From: Dulcicalothrix desertica PCC 7102
GTDB taxonomy: Bacteria; Cyanobacteriota; Cyanobacteriia; Cyanobacteriales; Nostocaceae
Direction of reading: 5' to 3'
Length of the DNA stretch: 64,000 nt
Assembly (NCBI RefSeq): GCF_003991905.1
Contig: NZ_RSCL01000016.1
Coordinates: 124,001 to 188,000, forward strand
A model generated the notes under the pieces. The model was not told the origin of the DNA and ran no database searches. It worked only from the letters and a program-made list of their open reading frames with translations. This document shows, one piece after another, positions 46,620 through 56,285 of the stretch; the stretch's first letter is position 1, and each line of letters begins with the position of its first letter. Both the position numbers and the translations under genes were made by a program.

Positions 46620-48047
46620 TTAATATGCTTTCACTGTCAAAACATGAGGTGGTGTGGAGTCTGGTGGATAAATTAAGTCTACTTGGACTTGGCGCCTACT
46701 ATTTTTCGCAATTGTTATTTTTACCAATGGTTCTATAATTTGCGCGGTTCGGTGCCAGAGGTGTACGTAGCGAGTTAGTTGTTTGCCTTGGTCATCGGTA
46801 TATTTGACTCGAACTGTTCCTCTAAAGAATGGAAAATCTAACGAGGGTTTGCGGAAGCGTAAGTTACCTTGAGAAAGTTTGTCTTCTTTTAATGGTGTTT
46901 CTAAGGTGATACCTATTGTTTGTGCTTTATTGGTGTTGTTGTGTAATGGCAAGTTTAAATTATATTCAATTCCATAGTTACCGTGTGCTTCGTATGCAGT
47001 GTCTGGGTAACGCACTAACATTTTTGCTGTTTGGTTTTGTTCGGTACCTAAACGACCTCCTCGCAATGTCACTAAACCATAAGAAATGCTTTTTCCTGGT
47101 TGGGGTATTTTGAGGAGTGTGGAGTTTTTATCAGTGAGTGTTGCTTGCCATTGTGAACCTTGTGATACTCCTGCTACACGTCCATATATTAGTTGTCCAC
47201 CTGTTGCATCCGGAGGTGTTGGAATTTTGTCACGTGGCCCTGCAAAGTTTCCGGTGTTTAATAAATTTTGCCATTCTGTAAGATTCGGCGCCCGTTCACT
47301 GCCATCATTATTTTTACGAGCAAACATTGCCATGCTAGCGGCGTATATTTTGCCACTGCTTTGTAAACGCATAAAGCTAGAGCGTCCATTTACTGGTCTT
47401 TCTAGTCCACGCACTGGTATAGAACCATTCATTAACATTCGATATGAACGTGGTGGAATTACTATTTTTGCCGGAAATTCTTTTTGCCGAACTCCACGCA
47501 ATACATCTGCAACTGCTCTGGCGCCTGGGCCTGAATAAGTTTTGCCGTCGTTGTTTTCAATATATGGAGGTAGAGTTACAAACGGCGCCTCTTGCATTAA
47601 GTAACTTGCTGCTTGTAGTACATTAACGGTTACTGGTTTGCTGCTAGGGTTGTGTAATATTACCCCGATATACAGCGTTTGTAAGTCTTTGGGGGTGTGA
47701 GTGTAGTGATGCGCGAATAAATCAAAGCGTCCTTGAAATGGATAGTTAAGGTGTGCTGCTGGGGTTGTTTTACCAGTATTGGGGAATGTGGAGAGTAATA
47801 TTCCTTCTTTTTTTATCCATTCGGGACTGTTACTGTTGAAGACGGGAACTGTATTAAGTTTGCCGGGTAACGCGCGTACTTCTCCCATTTGGAGAATTTC
47901 TTGTGGTGCTGGTTTGGTTGGTGTTTGGGCAATTATTGTATTTGTTGTGGTAGCGTGCGCGCATCCAAAGCTAGAAAATATGGGAAATACAGATAAGAGT
48001 ATTAATATTGGTTTAAATAGTTGTAGCTTATGTAAGCGATTCGACAT
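46620..48047 (-). CDS. DUF3370 family secreted protein
   Basis: 475 aa. An N-terminal hydrophobic signal (ILILLSVFPIFSSFGCAHA) includes a possible lipobox FGC at residue ~29. EVRALPGKLNTVPVFNSNSPEWI is the conserved start of DUF3370, a family found mainly in cyanobacteria. The body is beta-rich and ends HVLTVKAY. Probably an envelope or cell-surface protein. Function unknown. Confidence 0.85.
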   Translation of the reverse strand: MSNRLHKLQLFKPILILLSVFPIFSSFGCAHATTTNTIIAQTPTKPAPQEILQMGEVRALPGKLNTVPVFNSNSPEWIKKEGILLSTFPNTGKTTPAAHLNYPFQGRFDLFAHHYTHTPKDLQTLYIGVILHNPSSKPVTVNVLQAASYLMQEAPFVTLPPYIENNDGKTYSGPGARAVADVLRGVRQKEFPAKIVIPPRSYRMLMNGSIPVRGLERPVNGRSSFMRLQSSGKIYAASMAMFARKNNDGSERAPNLTEWQNLLNTGNFAGPRDKIPTPPDATGGQLIYGRVAGVSQGSQWQATLTDKNSTLLKIPQPGKSISYGLVTLRGGRLGTEQNQTAKMLVRYPDTAYEAHGNYGIEYNLNLPLHNNTNKAQTIGITLETPLKEDKLSQGNLRFRKPSLDFPFFRGTVRVKYTDDQGKQLTRYVHLWHRTAQIIEPLVKITIAKNSRRQVQVDLIYPPDSTPPHVLTVKAY

Positions 48048-48187
48048 GAGTAGTTATTATTAAGGAATTATAGGTGTAAATGATGACTATTTAGACCGAT
48101 AAGTTCCTTTCCTCTCTGTGAACTCTGTGCCTCTGTGGTAAAAAAAGTATATTGACTGCACAGGCAGGATGCCTGTGCTACAAGAGG

Positions 48188-48619
48188 TTACACAAAATCT
48201 AAGAATTGTTCGGGTACTAGTCTTAATTCTCCTGATTTACAGCGATTAATATCAACCCAGACAGCTACTTTTTTACGTTCTCCTTCGGTAAATTCTTGAC
48301 GTTGAAGCTCGTAATATTTGGGGTCAACAAAATCACATTCGTATAGCTGGATAATTTCATGACCTGGTTTACCGTTGAAGGTAAATAGATTTTCTAAACA
48401 TCCGAGGTAACGAATATTTTGTAATTCGGCTTGAATTTCTTCTTGAAATTCGCGCTTTAATGCCTCTAAACTAGTTTCGCCAAAGTCAACGCCTCCACCC
48501 ATTGCACGATAAAATGTATTTTGTTTTACAGGGTCATAGCCTTCGGAAACAAATACTTGATTGGCGCCGTTGCGGATTAAACCGAGAGCGATGAGTCTTA
48601 TTTCACCTTCTTTATACAT
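48188..48619 (-). CDS. NUDIX hydrolase
   Basis: 143 aa. NUDIX box GGGVDFGETSLEALKREFQEE (GX5EX7REUXEEXGU pattern) at ~residues 41-61, with the final G replaced (EIQAELQ). It hydrolyses nucleoside diphosphates linked to another moiety; substrate not predictable. It is followed by the DUF3531 gene upstream on the same strand, 24 bp away, so the two may form an operon. Confidence 0.92.
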   Translation of the reverse strand: MYKEGEIRLIALGLIRNGANQVFVSEGYDPVKQNTFYRAMGGGVDFGETSLEALKREFQEEIQAELQNIRYLGCLENLFTFNGKPGHEIIQLYECDFVDPKYYELQRQEFTEGERKKVAVWVDINRCKSGELRLVPEQFLDFV

Positions 48620-48643
48620 TGTTTTGAGATACCAAAATATAAG

Positions 48644-49096
48644 TTAATTATCATATATGAAAGAAGGGCGGCTTTCGCTGTCTTCGACTGGCCAATCTGA
48701 ATTTTCTCCACCGATGTATAATTCTTCAATAACTACGTATTCTTCACTGATTTGGGCAAGGGCGTTGATAATAACATCTAGTGCAATAGCATCACTAGTA
48801 CCTAAATCAAACCAACAGCGTCCCCATTGTCCTTCGTACTCAAATTCACCCATGTTATGCATGAGCGCTTTCAAGCTTTTATCGTAAGCGTCTTGGTCAT
48901 AGCTCATATAGCTCAGTTCTAAACCAGTGTCCTGAACTTGAAGATTCTCAGCGTTGAAGGCGCCTAATTTACCTAAATAAAACCAAGAACTAAAAGCTTC
49001 TTCAACAAATTCTTTCTCGCGTTGTGATGGTACGGTACTAAATTTAAACCAAATCCAAATATCGAAAGGGTTAACCTCACGGAACTGTACAAGCAT
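48644..49096 (-). CDS. DUF3531 family protein
   Basis: 150 aa. MLVQFREVNPFDIWIWFKF and the following FVEEAFSSWFYLGKLGAFN match DUF3531, conserved in cyanobacteria and plastids. No catalytic motif is recognisable. It precedes the NUDIX gene by 24 bp. It probably acts in the cytoplasm. Confidence 0.85.
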   Translation of the reverse strand: MLVQFREVNPFDIWIWFKFSTVPSQREKEFVEEAFSSWFYLGKLGAFNAENLQVQDTGLELSYMSYDQDAYDKSLKALMHNMGEFEYEGQWGRCWFDLGTSDAIALDVIINALAQISEEYVVIEELYIGGENSDWPVEDSESRPSFIYDN

Positions 49097-49158
49097 AAAA
49101 GGAAGGGGGAAAGAAGAGAGTCACAATATAATATACTTCCTTCCTTACCTTGCTTATC

Positions 49159-50091
49159 CTATTTCCCTAAATTAGCTACACTACTATCGGCGTTACGTCG
49201 TTCGCGTTCAATTTGCTTGACCAACCCAGACGGAAGCTGAGATTTTCTGGTTAAAGCTTTATCGAACATGCTTACAGCTTCGCGCATCATGGTTGGGTTT
49301 TTGTCTTTATTGGCTTTCGCGCGTAAAATCTGTGCCTTCAAATATTGTACTTCTGGATTATCTGGTGTACCCTTTAATGCTCTGTCGGCATATTGAAGCC
49401 CTTTATCGTACTGCTTTAAGTCGCGGTAAGCAATGGCAATACCTCTATCTGCCAGATATTGAGGAGCTGCATTTTTTTCTAAACGCTGGATAGCTTGGGA
49501 TGGGTCGGCAAATGGTAAGTTGACGGCTAACATCAAGTCCATGTAACCCTTCAATAAATTCAACTCTGGGTCTTGCGGTGATATTTTTTCTGCTTTATCT
49601 AAAAGATCATACACTTTTCGTAGTCTACTCAAAGCAGCAGGCGCCCCATTCACTGTTCCCTGACGAGTTAAAATAACTGCTCCTCCCAAAAACTCTCCAA
49701 CTGCTGCGTATAAATTACCACGTAGTGCATCGGTAGAAATTAACTTTTGAGCAGTTTCCAAGGTTTTCTGACTGTAAGTATCAAGCCCAGCAATATCATT
49801 ATTTGTATACGCCAATGAAGCTTTCATAGCATACGCAAGGGGTTCCGAAGGCTCTGTGGCTATTGCTTTTTGCAAAAAACGGTCGGCAGCTTGATAATCT
49901 CCCTGTAAAAAAATAGCTTTAAATGCGGCTTCTGTGTTGTCGCCAATGTTACGCGGTTGAGTCGTTCGGAATGGATCCAAAGCATTGGCGCCTAATGTGC
50001 TGCTAAGTGTAACAAATACCGCCAATCCTGCACTTGCGAGTTTTGTTAAATTAAAAGTGTGGATTGATGGATAACAAAACCGTTTGTCCAT
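49159..50091 (-). CDS. Sll0314/Alr1548 family TPR protein
   Basis: 310 aa. Signal peptide (residues ~1-36, ending near GANA). Tetratricopeptide repeats are visible: NTEAAFKAIFLQGDYQAADR and DRGIAIAYRDLKQYDKGLQY. Exported TPR protein in the cyanobacterial Sll0314/Alr1548 family, probably a periplasmic or thylakoid-lumen scaffold. Starts 62 bp before DUF3531 on the same strand. Confidence 0.85.
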   Translation of the reverse strand: MDKRFCYPSIHTFNLTKLASAGLAVFVTLSSTLGANALDPFRTTQPRNIGDNTEAAFKAIFLQGDYQAADRFLQKAIATEPSEPLAYAMKASLAYTNNDIAGLDTYSQKTLETAQKLISTDALRGNLYAAVGEFLGGAVILTRQGTVNGAPAALSRLRKVYDLLDKAEKISPQDPELNLLKGYMDLMLAVNLPFADPSQAIQRLEKNAAPQYLADRGIAIAYRDLKQYDKGLQYADRALKGTPDNPEVQYLKAQILRAKANKDKNPTMMREAVSMFDKALTRKSQLPSGLVKQIERERRNADSSVANLGK

Positions 50092-50388
50092 AAACTTCCT
50101 CAGTGATTATACTATTGTAGCTGTCTTATGTGTTACTTATAATCGCAATAACTATCCCCTATTGCCAGCGCACAGGTTGCGTTCGTTGCTCCTACGGTAG
50201 CTGACAATGGAGATTTTTTAAGGTTCCCGTTATGAAAGTAGCTATTATAAACATGCTAAGTTTGCCACAATAGAGATGTAACTGATATAAGAATTTTTCC
50301 ACTAATCAGGGGAATCTTTCGGAACTTTATCGTTGTTCGTAGTGTAGTTAATAAGTAAGTTGCTGCCTTTTTTTGGTAATCTTAACAA
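50092..50388. other. Divergent promoter region (TPR protein / ECF ATPase)
   Basis: 297 bp between divergent genes. No gene or clear regulator site recognised. Confidence 0.35.
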
Positions 50389-51072
50389 ATGCTCTATCTC
50401 AGAAACCTGACCTATCATCCCACGGCTTGCCCAGACCCAATTCTCAAATCTGTTAACCTAGACCTAGAATCTCAAAAGCTCGGTCTAATTATCGGGCCAA
50501 GCGGTTCTGGTAAAAGTACAATGCTCGAAATTTTATCTGGACTCGCCGAACCAACCTCTGGCAAAATGTTTTGGCGCGAACAAGAACTTGTCCCAGAACA
50601 GATGCAGCAACTAGCTGGATTAGTATTTCAGTTTCCAGAACGTCACTTTTGTGGTGGGACAATTTTAGAGGAATTGCGGTTAGGACATCCAGAGATAGGT
50701 ACCGAAAGAGTTAGAGAAGCACTTGTCTCAGTTGGACTAGACCATTTATCGTTATCGACCAAACCACATGCTTTAAGTGGAGGTCAACAAAGGCGCCTAG
50801 CACTAGCAGTACAATTAATTCGCCAGCCACATATATTATTATTAGACGAACCTACCGCTGGTTTAGATTGGTCAATGCGGCGCCAGTTAGTAAACCTACT
50901 TGCCAAATTAAAACAGCACTGGACACTATTAGTAGTCACACACGATGCAGGTGACATGCTAGAAATAGCAGATTATTGCTGGAATATCAGCCACGGAGAA
51001 TTAAAATCCATCGACCCCATCGCCTTACAAGCCAAAACCAAACACCCGTTGCCAGTCGTAGGGGCGGGTTAA
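50389..51072 (+). CDS. ECF-type ABC transporter ATP-binding protein
   Basis: 227 aa. Walker A GPSGSGKST, Q-loop VFQFPERHFCG (the FPE motif typical of ECF/cobalt-type ATPases), signature LSGGQQRRLALA, Walker B ILLLDEPTAGLD, H-loop VTHD. No transmembrane or S-component gene is adjacent. The last codons and the stop lie in a GGGCGGGTT inverted repeat, giving the end VVGAG. It energises import of a vitamin or metal in other bacteria. Confidence 0.92.
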   Translation: MLYLRNLTYHPTACPDPILKSVNLDLESQKLGLIIGPSGSGKSTMLEILSGLAEPTSGKMFWREQELVPEQMQQLAGLVFQFPERHFCGGTILEELRLGHPEIGTERVREALVSVGLDHLSLSTKPHALSGGQQRRLALAVQLIRQPHILLLDEPTAGLDWSMRRQLVNLLAKLKQHWTLLVVTHDAGDMLEIADYCWNISHGELKSIDPIALQAKTKHPLPVVGAG

Positions 51073-51150
51073 CCAAAATCTTCTACTAACATCAAAATAT
51101 AACTAAACCCGCCCCAAAACCCGCCCCAAAACCCGCCCCACCAAACGGAC
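51061..51150. repeat. GGGCGGGTT...AACCCGCCC inverted repeat overlapping the ECF ATPase stop
   Basis: GGGGCGGGTTAA on the left contains the stop codon of the upstream gene; on the right there are three tandem copies of AAACCCGCCCC. The loop is ~35 bp. Same family as 11790-11847 in the CIS operon. Confidence 0.75.
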
Positions 51151-51329
51151 GGGTGATTTAATTTACCAAACAAACAATACAAATTCGCCATAGTCAGGCG
51201 CCCAAGCAATCCATTTGATTAATAAACATAACTTTACGTTGCGTTGCAGCTAGTTAACACCCTTACTCCAGTGGTACACGTGGGGCAGTACACTGGCAAA
51301 TAGATAATATTCTTTAATTAAATTAAGAT

Positions 51330-52064
51330 ATGTCAAGGACTTCTATGCCCTCAGTGCGTGAGCAACAACACCCACTTATTCGTCAATTAGCTAATTGTAT
51401 CGAAGAGGTTTGGCAATATAAGCTCGATTTATCGCCTTATACTTTGCCCCCAGAGCTAGGATATGTTGAAGGTAAACTAGAGGGTGAGAAATTGGTGATT
51501 GAAAATCGCTGCTATCAAACACCTCAGTTTCGGAAAATTCATCTGGAACTAGCGCGTGTAGGAAACATGCTTGACATTTTACATTGCGTGATGTTTCCTC
51601 GCCCTGAGTATAATTTACCAATGTTTGGTTGTGACTTAGTTGGTGGTAGAGGACAAATCAGCGCTGCAATTGTAGACTTGTCACCAGTTAATTCACGCAC
51701 TTTACCAGAAGCGTACAATAAAGCACTATCATCACTCGAACCTCCAAACTTTTCAAACCCGCGCGAGTTACCCCAATGGGGCGATATATTTTCTGAGTTT
51801 TGCACTTTTGTACGTCCCTCTGATGACGGAGAAGAGGAAAAATTTGTATCGCTTGTTCGAGACTTTTTGAACATACACTGTCACTTGGCCGTCAACTCTA
51901 AACCTGTTCCACCAGAGCAAGTAACACAAATTCTAGCTGGACAGCGTAATTATTGTACTAAGCAACAGCGAAACGATAAAACCCGTCGAGTGTTGGAAAA
52001 AGCTTTTGGTTCTGATTGGGCCGACCATTATATGACTACGGTTCTGTTTGACTTACCAAATTAA
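51330..52064 (+). CDS. pcyA: Phycocyanobilin:ferredoxin oxidoreductase
   Basis: 244 aa, the usual length. It reduces biliverdin IXalpha in two two-electron steps to phycocyanobilin, the bilin of phycobilisomes and phytochromes. Conserved segments: [20 protein letters not shown] and [19 protein letters not shown], with the catalytic His in LHC and Asp in FGCDLVG. In-frame starts at M1 (51330) and M6 (51345) are both possible. It stands alone. Confidence 0.97.
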   Translation: MSRTSMPSVREQQHPLIRQLANCIEEVWQYKLDLSPYTLPPELGYVEGKLEGEKLVIENRCYQTPQFRKIHLELARVGNMLDILHCVMFPRPEYNLPMFGCDLVGGRGQISAAIVDLSPVNSRTLPEAYNKALSSLEPPNFSNPRELPQWGDIFSEFCTFVRPSDDGEEEKFVSLVRDFLNIHCHLAVNSKPVPPEQVTQILAGQRNYCTKQQRNDKTRRVLEKAFGSDWADHYMTTVLFDLPN

Positions 52065-52079
52065 AACATAGAAACCTCT

Positions 52080-52149
52080 AAGAAACCGGGTTTCTACGCA
52101 AAATCTTCATTTTTTTACAAGATTTTGGATAAAGAAACCCGGTTTCTGG
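52080..52149. repeat. Inverted repeat with GAAACCGGGTTTC arms (copy B)
   Basis: Left arm AAGAAACCGGGTTTCTACG and right arm AAAGAAACCCGGTTTCT with the shared centre AAAATCTTCATTTTTTTA. Nearly the same as copy A at 22329. Confidence 0.8.
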
Positions 52150-52339
52150 TTTCTGTTTTATTTGCAACATTATTATTGTATTAATTGTTATTAGGTGTTT
52201 TCAGAAAGTCAATTTAATCAAAACAGCGATATATTTTACATTAAAATCAATATTTATCCAATCTTTAAATAAAACGAATAAAATCAATCGAAATCTTGAT
52301 AATAGATATATAATAGCAAACAACAGTTAGCTCTACATA

Positions 52340-52408
52340 AAGAAACTGGGTTTCTACGCAATTATTGTTGTTTTTATTACCAGGCAACAACGAAGAAACT
52401 CGGTTTAT
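52340..52408. repeat. Inverted repeat with GAAACCGGGTTTC arms (copy C, degenerate)
   Basis: AAGAAACTGGGTTTCTACG at the left and GAAGAAACTCGGTTT at the right, with a different centre. It belongs to the same family but has diverged arms. Confidence 0.6.
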
Positions 52409-52695
52409 TACAATTTGATTTTATTCAATCTATTATTCAATAACTATGTCAATTATATCATAAGGTTAGCAATGAGCATATTCTCTTTTGAGAGATGATT
52501 AAAATTAAAAATAAATCATTACAAAGGTAAGTTATTATTATGCTATTTGTCTCTTAATGTACAGCTATTAATTAATATTTAACTGAAAATAAACATTGCT
52601 CAATCAAAATAATTCCATAAGTAAGTAAACAATATAAATAATTTCAAAACCTCTTTACACCTCATATTAACTACCAATTACTAAAAGAGCTAATC

Positions 52696-54114
52696 ATGTC
52701 AAGATGGACAGAAGAGTCAGGGACAGAAAGACCTAGAGAACGACGGGAGTATACATGGGGACTTGCTGTAATTGTGCCTTTACTACTTACAGCAGGGGTG
52801 TTAACAGTTGCAAAATGGCAGCAGCTTCAAAGCCTTAACAACCCGGCGCCTATTAACAGACCAGTTGCTAACAGCGTTAATGCTGTAGGACGCTTGGAAC
52901 CGCGCGGTGAAGTGATTAGAGTATCTGCTCCTACTTCTGGAATACAAACCTCAACTCGAGTAGAGCAAATTTTAGTCAGGGAGGGAGAAAGAGTCAAAAA
53001 AGACCAAGTACTTGCTGTTTTGGATAACTTTAAGAGTAACCAAGCTGCCTTAGAAGAAGCCAAAGCAAAGCTACTTGAAACTCGTGCCAATTTAGGAAGT
53101 GTAAAATCAGGTTCACCTAGAGAACTGCAAGCGCAAAATGCGGTAATCAATCGTTTGCAAGCTCAGTTACGAGGAGAAAGTGAAGCTCAACAAGCTGCTG
53201 TTAACCGTTTACAAGCGCAGTTGCAAGGAGAACGTATAGCTACTCAAGCAACTGTAGATAGAATTGCAGCAGAATTACGTGGGCAAACAGATAGTTTAAC
53301 TGCTACTGTCGCACGTACTCAAGCTGAACAGCGTAACGCTGAAGTTGATTTTGAACGATATGACACTTTATTCCGCGAAGGCGCCATATCAGCACAGGAA
53401 CGCGACAGAAGAAGATTAGCTGCACAAACAAGTTCTTCACAAGTTACTGAAAGTCAAGCACAACGTCGTCAAGCGATTGCGACTTTACAACAGCAACTAG
53501 CTGAAGCGCGTGCAAATCAGGTAAAGACAATTGCAACATTACAACAGCAAATTACCGAAGCAAGAGTGAATCGCGATAAGACTATTGCGACCTTACAAAA
53601 GCAAATCGAAGAAGAAAGGTCTAGATTTGGCAAACTCCGCGATGTCGCTCCAAGTAACGTTCAAATTGCTCAAGCTCAAGTCAGTAGTGCAATTGCCAAT
53701 CAGCGCAGAGCCGAAAACGAACTTAGTCAAAGCTACGTCAAGGCGCCTATTTCTGGAGAAATTCTCAAAATTCACACCAAACCCGGAGAAGTTATGACTT
53801 CAAACGGGATAGCAGAAATTGGACGTACTGATGAAATGTTAGTTGTAGCTGAAATACCAGAAGACAATATTGGTAAAGTTCGACTCGGACAAAAAGCAAC
53901 AATTAGTAGCGAGAACGGCGCCTTCAACGGACAGCTACAAGGTACTGTGACTGAAATTGGTCGAAAAGTTGGTAAAAGAGACGTACTCAACACAGACCCA
54001 GCAGCAGATATTGACGCTAGAGTTGTTGAAGTCAAAATTTCCTTACCCCGTGAAGATAGCGAACGAGTATCTGGTCTAACATTCGCAAAAGTTCTTGTTG
54101 AAATTGGAATTTAA
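52696..54114 (+). CDS. devB: DevB-like membrane fusion protein
   Basis: 472 aa. One N-terminal membrane helix (residues ~20-43), then biotinyl-lipoyl-like halves, GRLEPRGEVIRVSAPTSG and VKAPISGEILKIHTKPGEV, around a very long coiled-coil hairpin (~105-340), as in HlyD/DevB adaptors. In Anabaena DevB links the DevCA ABC exporter to TolC and exports heterocyst envelope glycolipids. Followed by devC (9 nt gap) and devA in the same order. Several dev-like copies exist in heterocystous genomes, so this one may serve another lipid. AGAGC upstream is a weak ribosome-binding site. Confidence 0.9.
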   Translation: MSRWTEESGTERPRERREYTWGLAVIVPLLLTAGVLTVAKWQQLQSLNNPAPINRPVANSVNAVGRLEPRGEVIRVSAPTSGIQTSTRVEQILVREGERVKKDQVLAVLDNFKSNQAALEEAKAKLLETRANLGSVKSGSPRELQAQNAVINRLQAQLRGESEAQQAAVNRLQAQLQGERIATQATVDRIAAELRGQTDSLTATVARTQAEQRNAEVDFERYDTLFREGAISAQERDRRRLAAQTSSSQVTESQAQRRQAIATLQQQLAEARANQVKTIATLQQQITEARVNRDKTIATLQKQIEEERSRFGKLRDVAPSNVQIAQAQVSSAIANQRRAENELSQSYVKAPISGEILKIHTKPGEVMTSNGIAEIGRTDEMLVVAEIPEDNIGKVRLGQKATISSENGAFNGQLQGTVTEIGRKVGKRDVLNTDPAADIDARVVEVKISLPREDSERVSGLTFAKVLVEIGI

Positions 54115-54123
54115 AGAGTCAAA

Positions 54124-55278
54124 ATGTTGCGTAAAATCCCTTTAGCTTGGTTACAACTTACTCGTGAGCGAACTCGTCTTTTGATAGCACTTGCGGGAAT
54201 TGCGTTTGCGGACATTTTAATATTTATGCAGCTTGGTTTTCAGGACTCTTTGTATTATAGTAACGTTCGCTTTCACGCCAGCTTACAGGGAGATGTTGTA
54301 TTAATTAGTAATCAATCGAGTTCTTTAATCTCGATGAAAAACTTTTCGCAGCGTCGTTTATATCAAGCTTTAAATTTTAAAGAAGTCGAATCGGTTCATC
54401 CTATTTATTTAGATTTTACCAGTTTTAGAAATCCTGTAACTGGTTTCCCTCGTAATATATTTGTCATGGGCACTAATCCGCAATCGAATATATTTGATAT
54501 TCCTGGGGTTGCTGAAAATCTTGATAAACTAAATTTACCTGATGTAATTTTATATGACCGTGCGTCACGCTCAGAATTTGGACCCATTGCTCAAAAATTT
54601 GATGCGGGTGAAACTGTTACAGCAGAAGTCAGATTACGACGTATCCGAGTTGTTGGGTTATTTACGTTAGGCGCCTCGTTTGGTGCAGATGGAAATATTA
54701 TTACTAGTGATATTAATTTCTTAAGGATTTTTAACAATCATCAACAAGGTTTAATCGAAGTTGGATTAATTAAATTAAAACCCGGCGCCGATGCCAATGC
54801 TTTTGCTCAAAAATTAAGAAAGTATCTAACCCAAGAAGTCAATGTCATGACAAAACAACAGTATATTGACTTTGAGCGCAATTATTGGGCAAGTAATACA
54901 GCTATTGGCTTTATCTTTACACTCGGCGCCATTATGGGCTTTATAGTAGGAATCGTGATTGTTTATCAGATTCTTTATACTGAGGTTAATGACCATTTAT
55001 CTGAGTACGCAACACTAAAAGCGATTGGTTACACGCATAAATATTTACTCAGAGTAATTTTACAAGAATCTTTACTTTTAGCTGTTCTAGGTTACTTCCC
55101 TGGACTATTTGTAACTCTATTTTTATATCAAAAAGCACGCGAAGCAACTTTGCTACCTGTGTTTATGAATTTTTCTCGTGCCGTCATAGTATTAGTTTTA
55201 ACAATTATTATGTGTTATATTTCCGGTGTCATAGCTGTTAAAAAACTAAATGCGGCTGACCCGGCTGATATTTTTTAA
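54124..55278 (+). CDS. devC: DevC-like ABC exporter permease
   Basis: 384 aa. An N-terminal helix, a large periplasmic MacB-like domain (~45-265) and three C-terminal helices (AIGFIFTLGAIMGFIVGIVI, LLAVLGYFPGLFVTLF, VIVLVLTIIMCYISG) give the four-helix FtsX/DevC layout. It begins with MLRKIPLAWLQLTRERTRLLIA, the family's conserved N-terminus. It should work with DevA to drive export through DevB and TolC. Confidence 0.92.
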   Translation: MLRKIPLAWLQLTRERTRLLIALAGIAFADILIFMQLGFQDSLYYSNVRFHASLQGDVVLISNQSSSLISMKNFSQRRLYQALNFKEVESVHPIYLDFTSFRNPVTGFPRNIFVMGTNPQSNIFDIPGVAENLDKLNLPDVILYDRASRSEFGPIAQKFDAGETVTAEVRLRRIRVVGLFTLGASFGADGNIITSDINFLRIFNNHQQGLIEVGLIKLKPGADANAFAQKLRKYLTQEVNVMTKQQYIDFERNYWASNTAIGFIFTLGAIMGFIVGIVIVYQILYTEVNDHLSEYATLKAIGYTHKYLLRVILQESLLLAVLGYFPGLFVTLFLYQKAREATLLPVFMNFSRAVIVLVLTIIMCYISGVIAVKKLNAADPADIF

Positions 55279-55356
55279 TTAATTAGTAATCATTAATATT
55301 GTTGCAAATAATGCAAAACCAATGCCAATAAAGAGTAAAAATCTTAATCAGGACTT

Positions 55357-55425
55357 AGAAACCGGGTTTCTTCGTTGAGATATTGTAATAATCATGACGA
55401 TTTTGCTCCCGAAACCCGGTTTCTT
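55357..55425. repeat. Inverted repeat with GAAACCGGGTTTC arms (copy D, between devC and devA)
   Basis: Left arm AGAAACCGGGTTTCTTCG and right arm CCGAAACCCGGTTTCTT in the 192-bp gap between devC and devA. A strong hairpin in an operon mRNA may affect expression of devA relative to devBC. Confidence 0.8.
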
Positions 55426-55470
55426 TACGTAACTACTCGCTTCAGTTGTCACAGCTTTCAAATATTATTT

Positions 55471-56187
55471 ATGACCAGAACAGAGCCAGTAATTTCCATA
55501 AAACATCTTAACCATTATTATGGCAAAGGCGCCTTAAAAAGACAAATATTATTCGATATTAATTTTGATGTTTATCCTGGGGAAATAGTAATTATGACTG
55601 GACCCAGTGGTTCAGGTAAAACTACTTTGCTCAGTTTAATTGGTGGCTTGCGCTCAGTTCAAGAAGGCAGCTTACAATTATTAAGTCATGAATTATACCG
55701 AGCTAATCAAAAAAAGCTAGTTAACATTCGACGTAATATTGGCTTTATCTTTCAAGCGCATAACTTACTAGGATTTTTGACCGCTCGACAAAATGTACAA
55801 ATGGCTGTGGAGTTGAATGATAATATTTCTCAACATGAAGCAATACGAATGTCAGAAGCGATGTTGAAAGCAGTTGGTTTAGGCCCAAGAATAAACTACT
55901 ACCCCGATAATTTATCAGGAGGTCAAAAACAGCGTATAGCAATTGCGCGTGCTTTAGTGAATAATCCAGCGCTGGTGCTAGCAGACGAACCGACAGCAGC
56001 ATTAGACAGACAATCAGGACGCGACGTTGTGGAATTAATGCAGCGACTAGCAAGAGAGAAAGGAACTTCAATTATGTTAGTTACCCACGACAACCGAATT
56101 TTAGACATCGCTGACCGCATTATTAACATGGAAGATGGTGTCTTAGAGAGTGATTCTCAAAATGTACTTGTAAAAAGCTACGACTAG
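55471..56187 (+). CDS. devA: DevA-like ABC exporter ATPase
   Basis: 238 aa from ATG 55471; the frame is open 32 codons further upstream, but that part is the inverted repeat and has no family similarity. Walker A TGPSGSGKTT, Q-loop IFQAHNLL, signature LSGGQKQRIAIA, Walker B LVLADEPTAALD, H-loop VTHD. It is the ATPase of the heterocyst-glycolipid-type exporter with the two preceding genes. Its stop is followed by a CACTCAT/CAGTACT tandem repeat. Confidence 0.93.
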   Translation: MTRTEPVISIKHLNHYYGKGALKRQILFDINFDVYPGEIVIMTGPSGSGKTTLLSLIGGLRSVQEGSLQLLSHELYRANQKKLVNIRRNIGFIFQAHNLLGFLTARQNVQMAVELNDNISQHEAIRMSEAMLKAVGLGPRINYYPDNLSGGQKQRIAIARALVNNPALVLADEPTAALDRQSGRDVVELMQRLAREKGTSIMLVTHDNRILDIADRIINMEDGVLESDSQNVLVKSYD

Positions 56188-56243
56188 CACTCATCACTCA
56201 TCACTCATTACTCAGCACTCAGTACTCAGCACTCAGTACTCAT
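56187..56243. repeat. Heptanucleotide tandem repeat (CACTCAT/CACTCAG type)
   Basis: Run of 7-bp units (CACTCAT, CACTCAG, TACTCAG) after devA, between convergent genes. It is a short tandemly repeated repetitive (STRR) sequence of the cyanobacterial kind; the same unit occurs twice inside mfd. Confidence 0.85.
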
Positions 56244-56285
56244 TACTTAATTGGTAGATGCACTTATTTATTTAGATTTACTGGT

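Larger units (their letters stand above)
52065..52695. other. 631-bp region upstream of devB
   Basis: AT-rich, no gene. It contains two GAAACCGGGTTTC-type inverted repeats (52080-52149 and the degenerate 52340-52408). I looked for a perfect NtcA site (GTA-N8-TAC), which dev promoters use in Anabaena, and did not find one. A regulated promoter for the dev operon is nonetheless likely here. Confidence 0.5.

Noticed and set aside
47086-47538. 150-aa plus-strand ORF
   Set aside because: Lies wholly antisense to the well-supported DUF3370 gene and has a Cys/Arg-rich, shadow-like composition.
52065-52695. NtcA-type promoter site before devB
   Set aside because: No perfect GTA-N8-TAC motif was found by eye; only weak partial matches.
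55375-55470. N-terminal extension of devA
   Set aside because: The extra codons are the GAAACCGGGTTTC inverted repeat; family similarity begins at MTRTEP.
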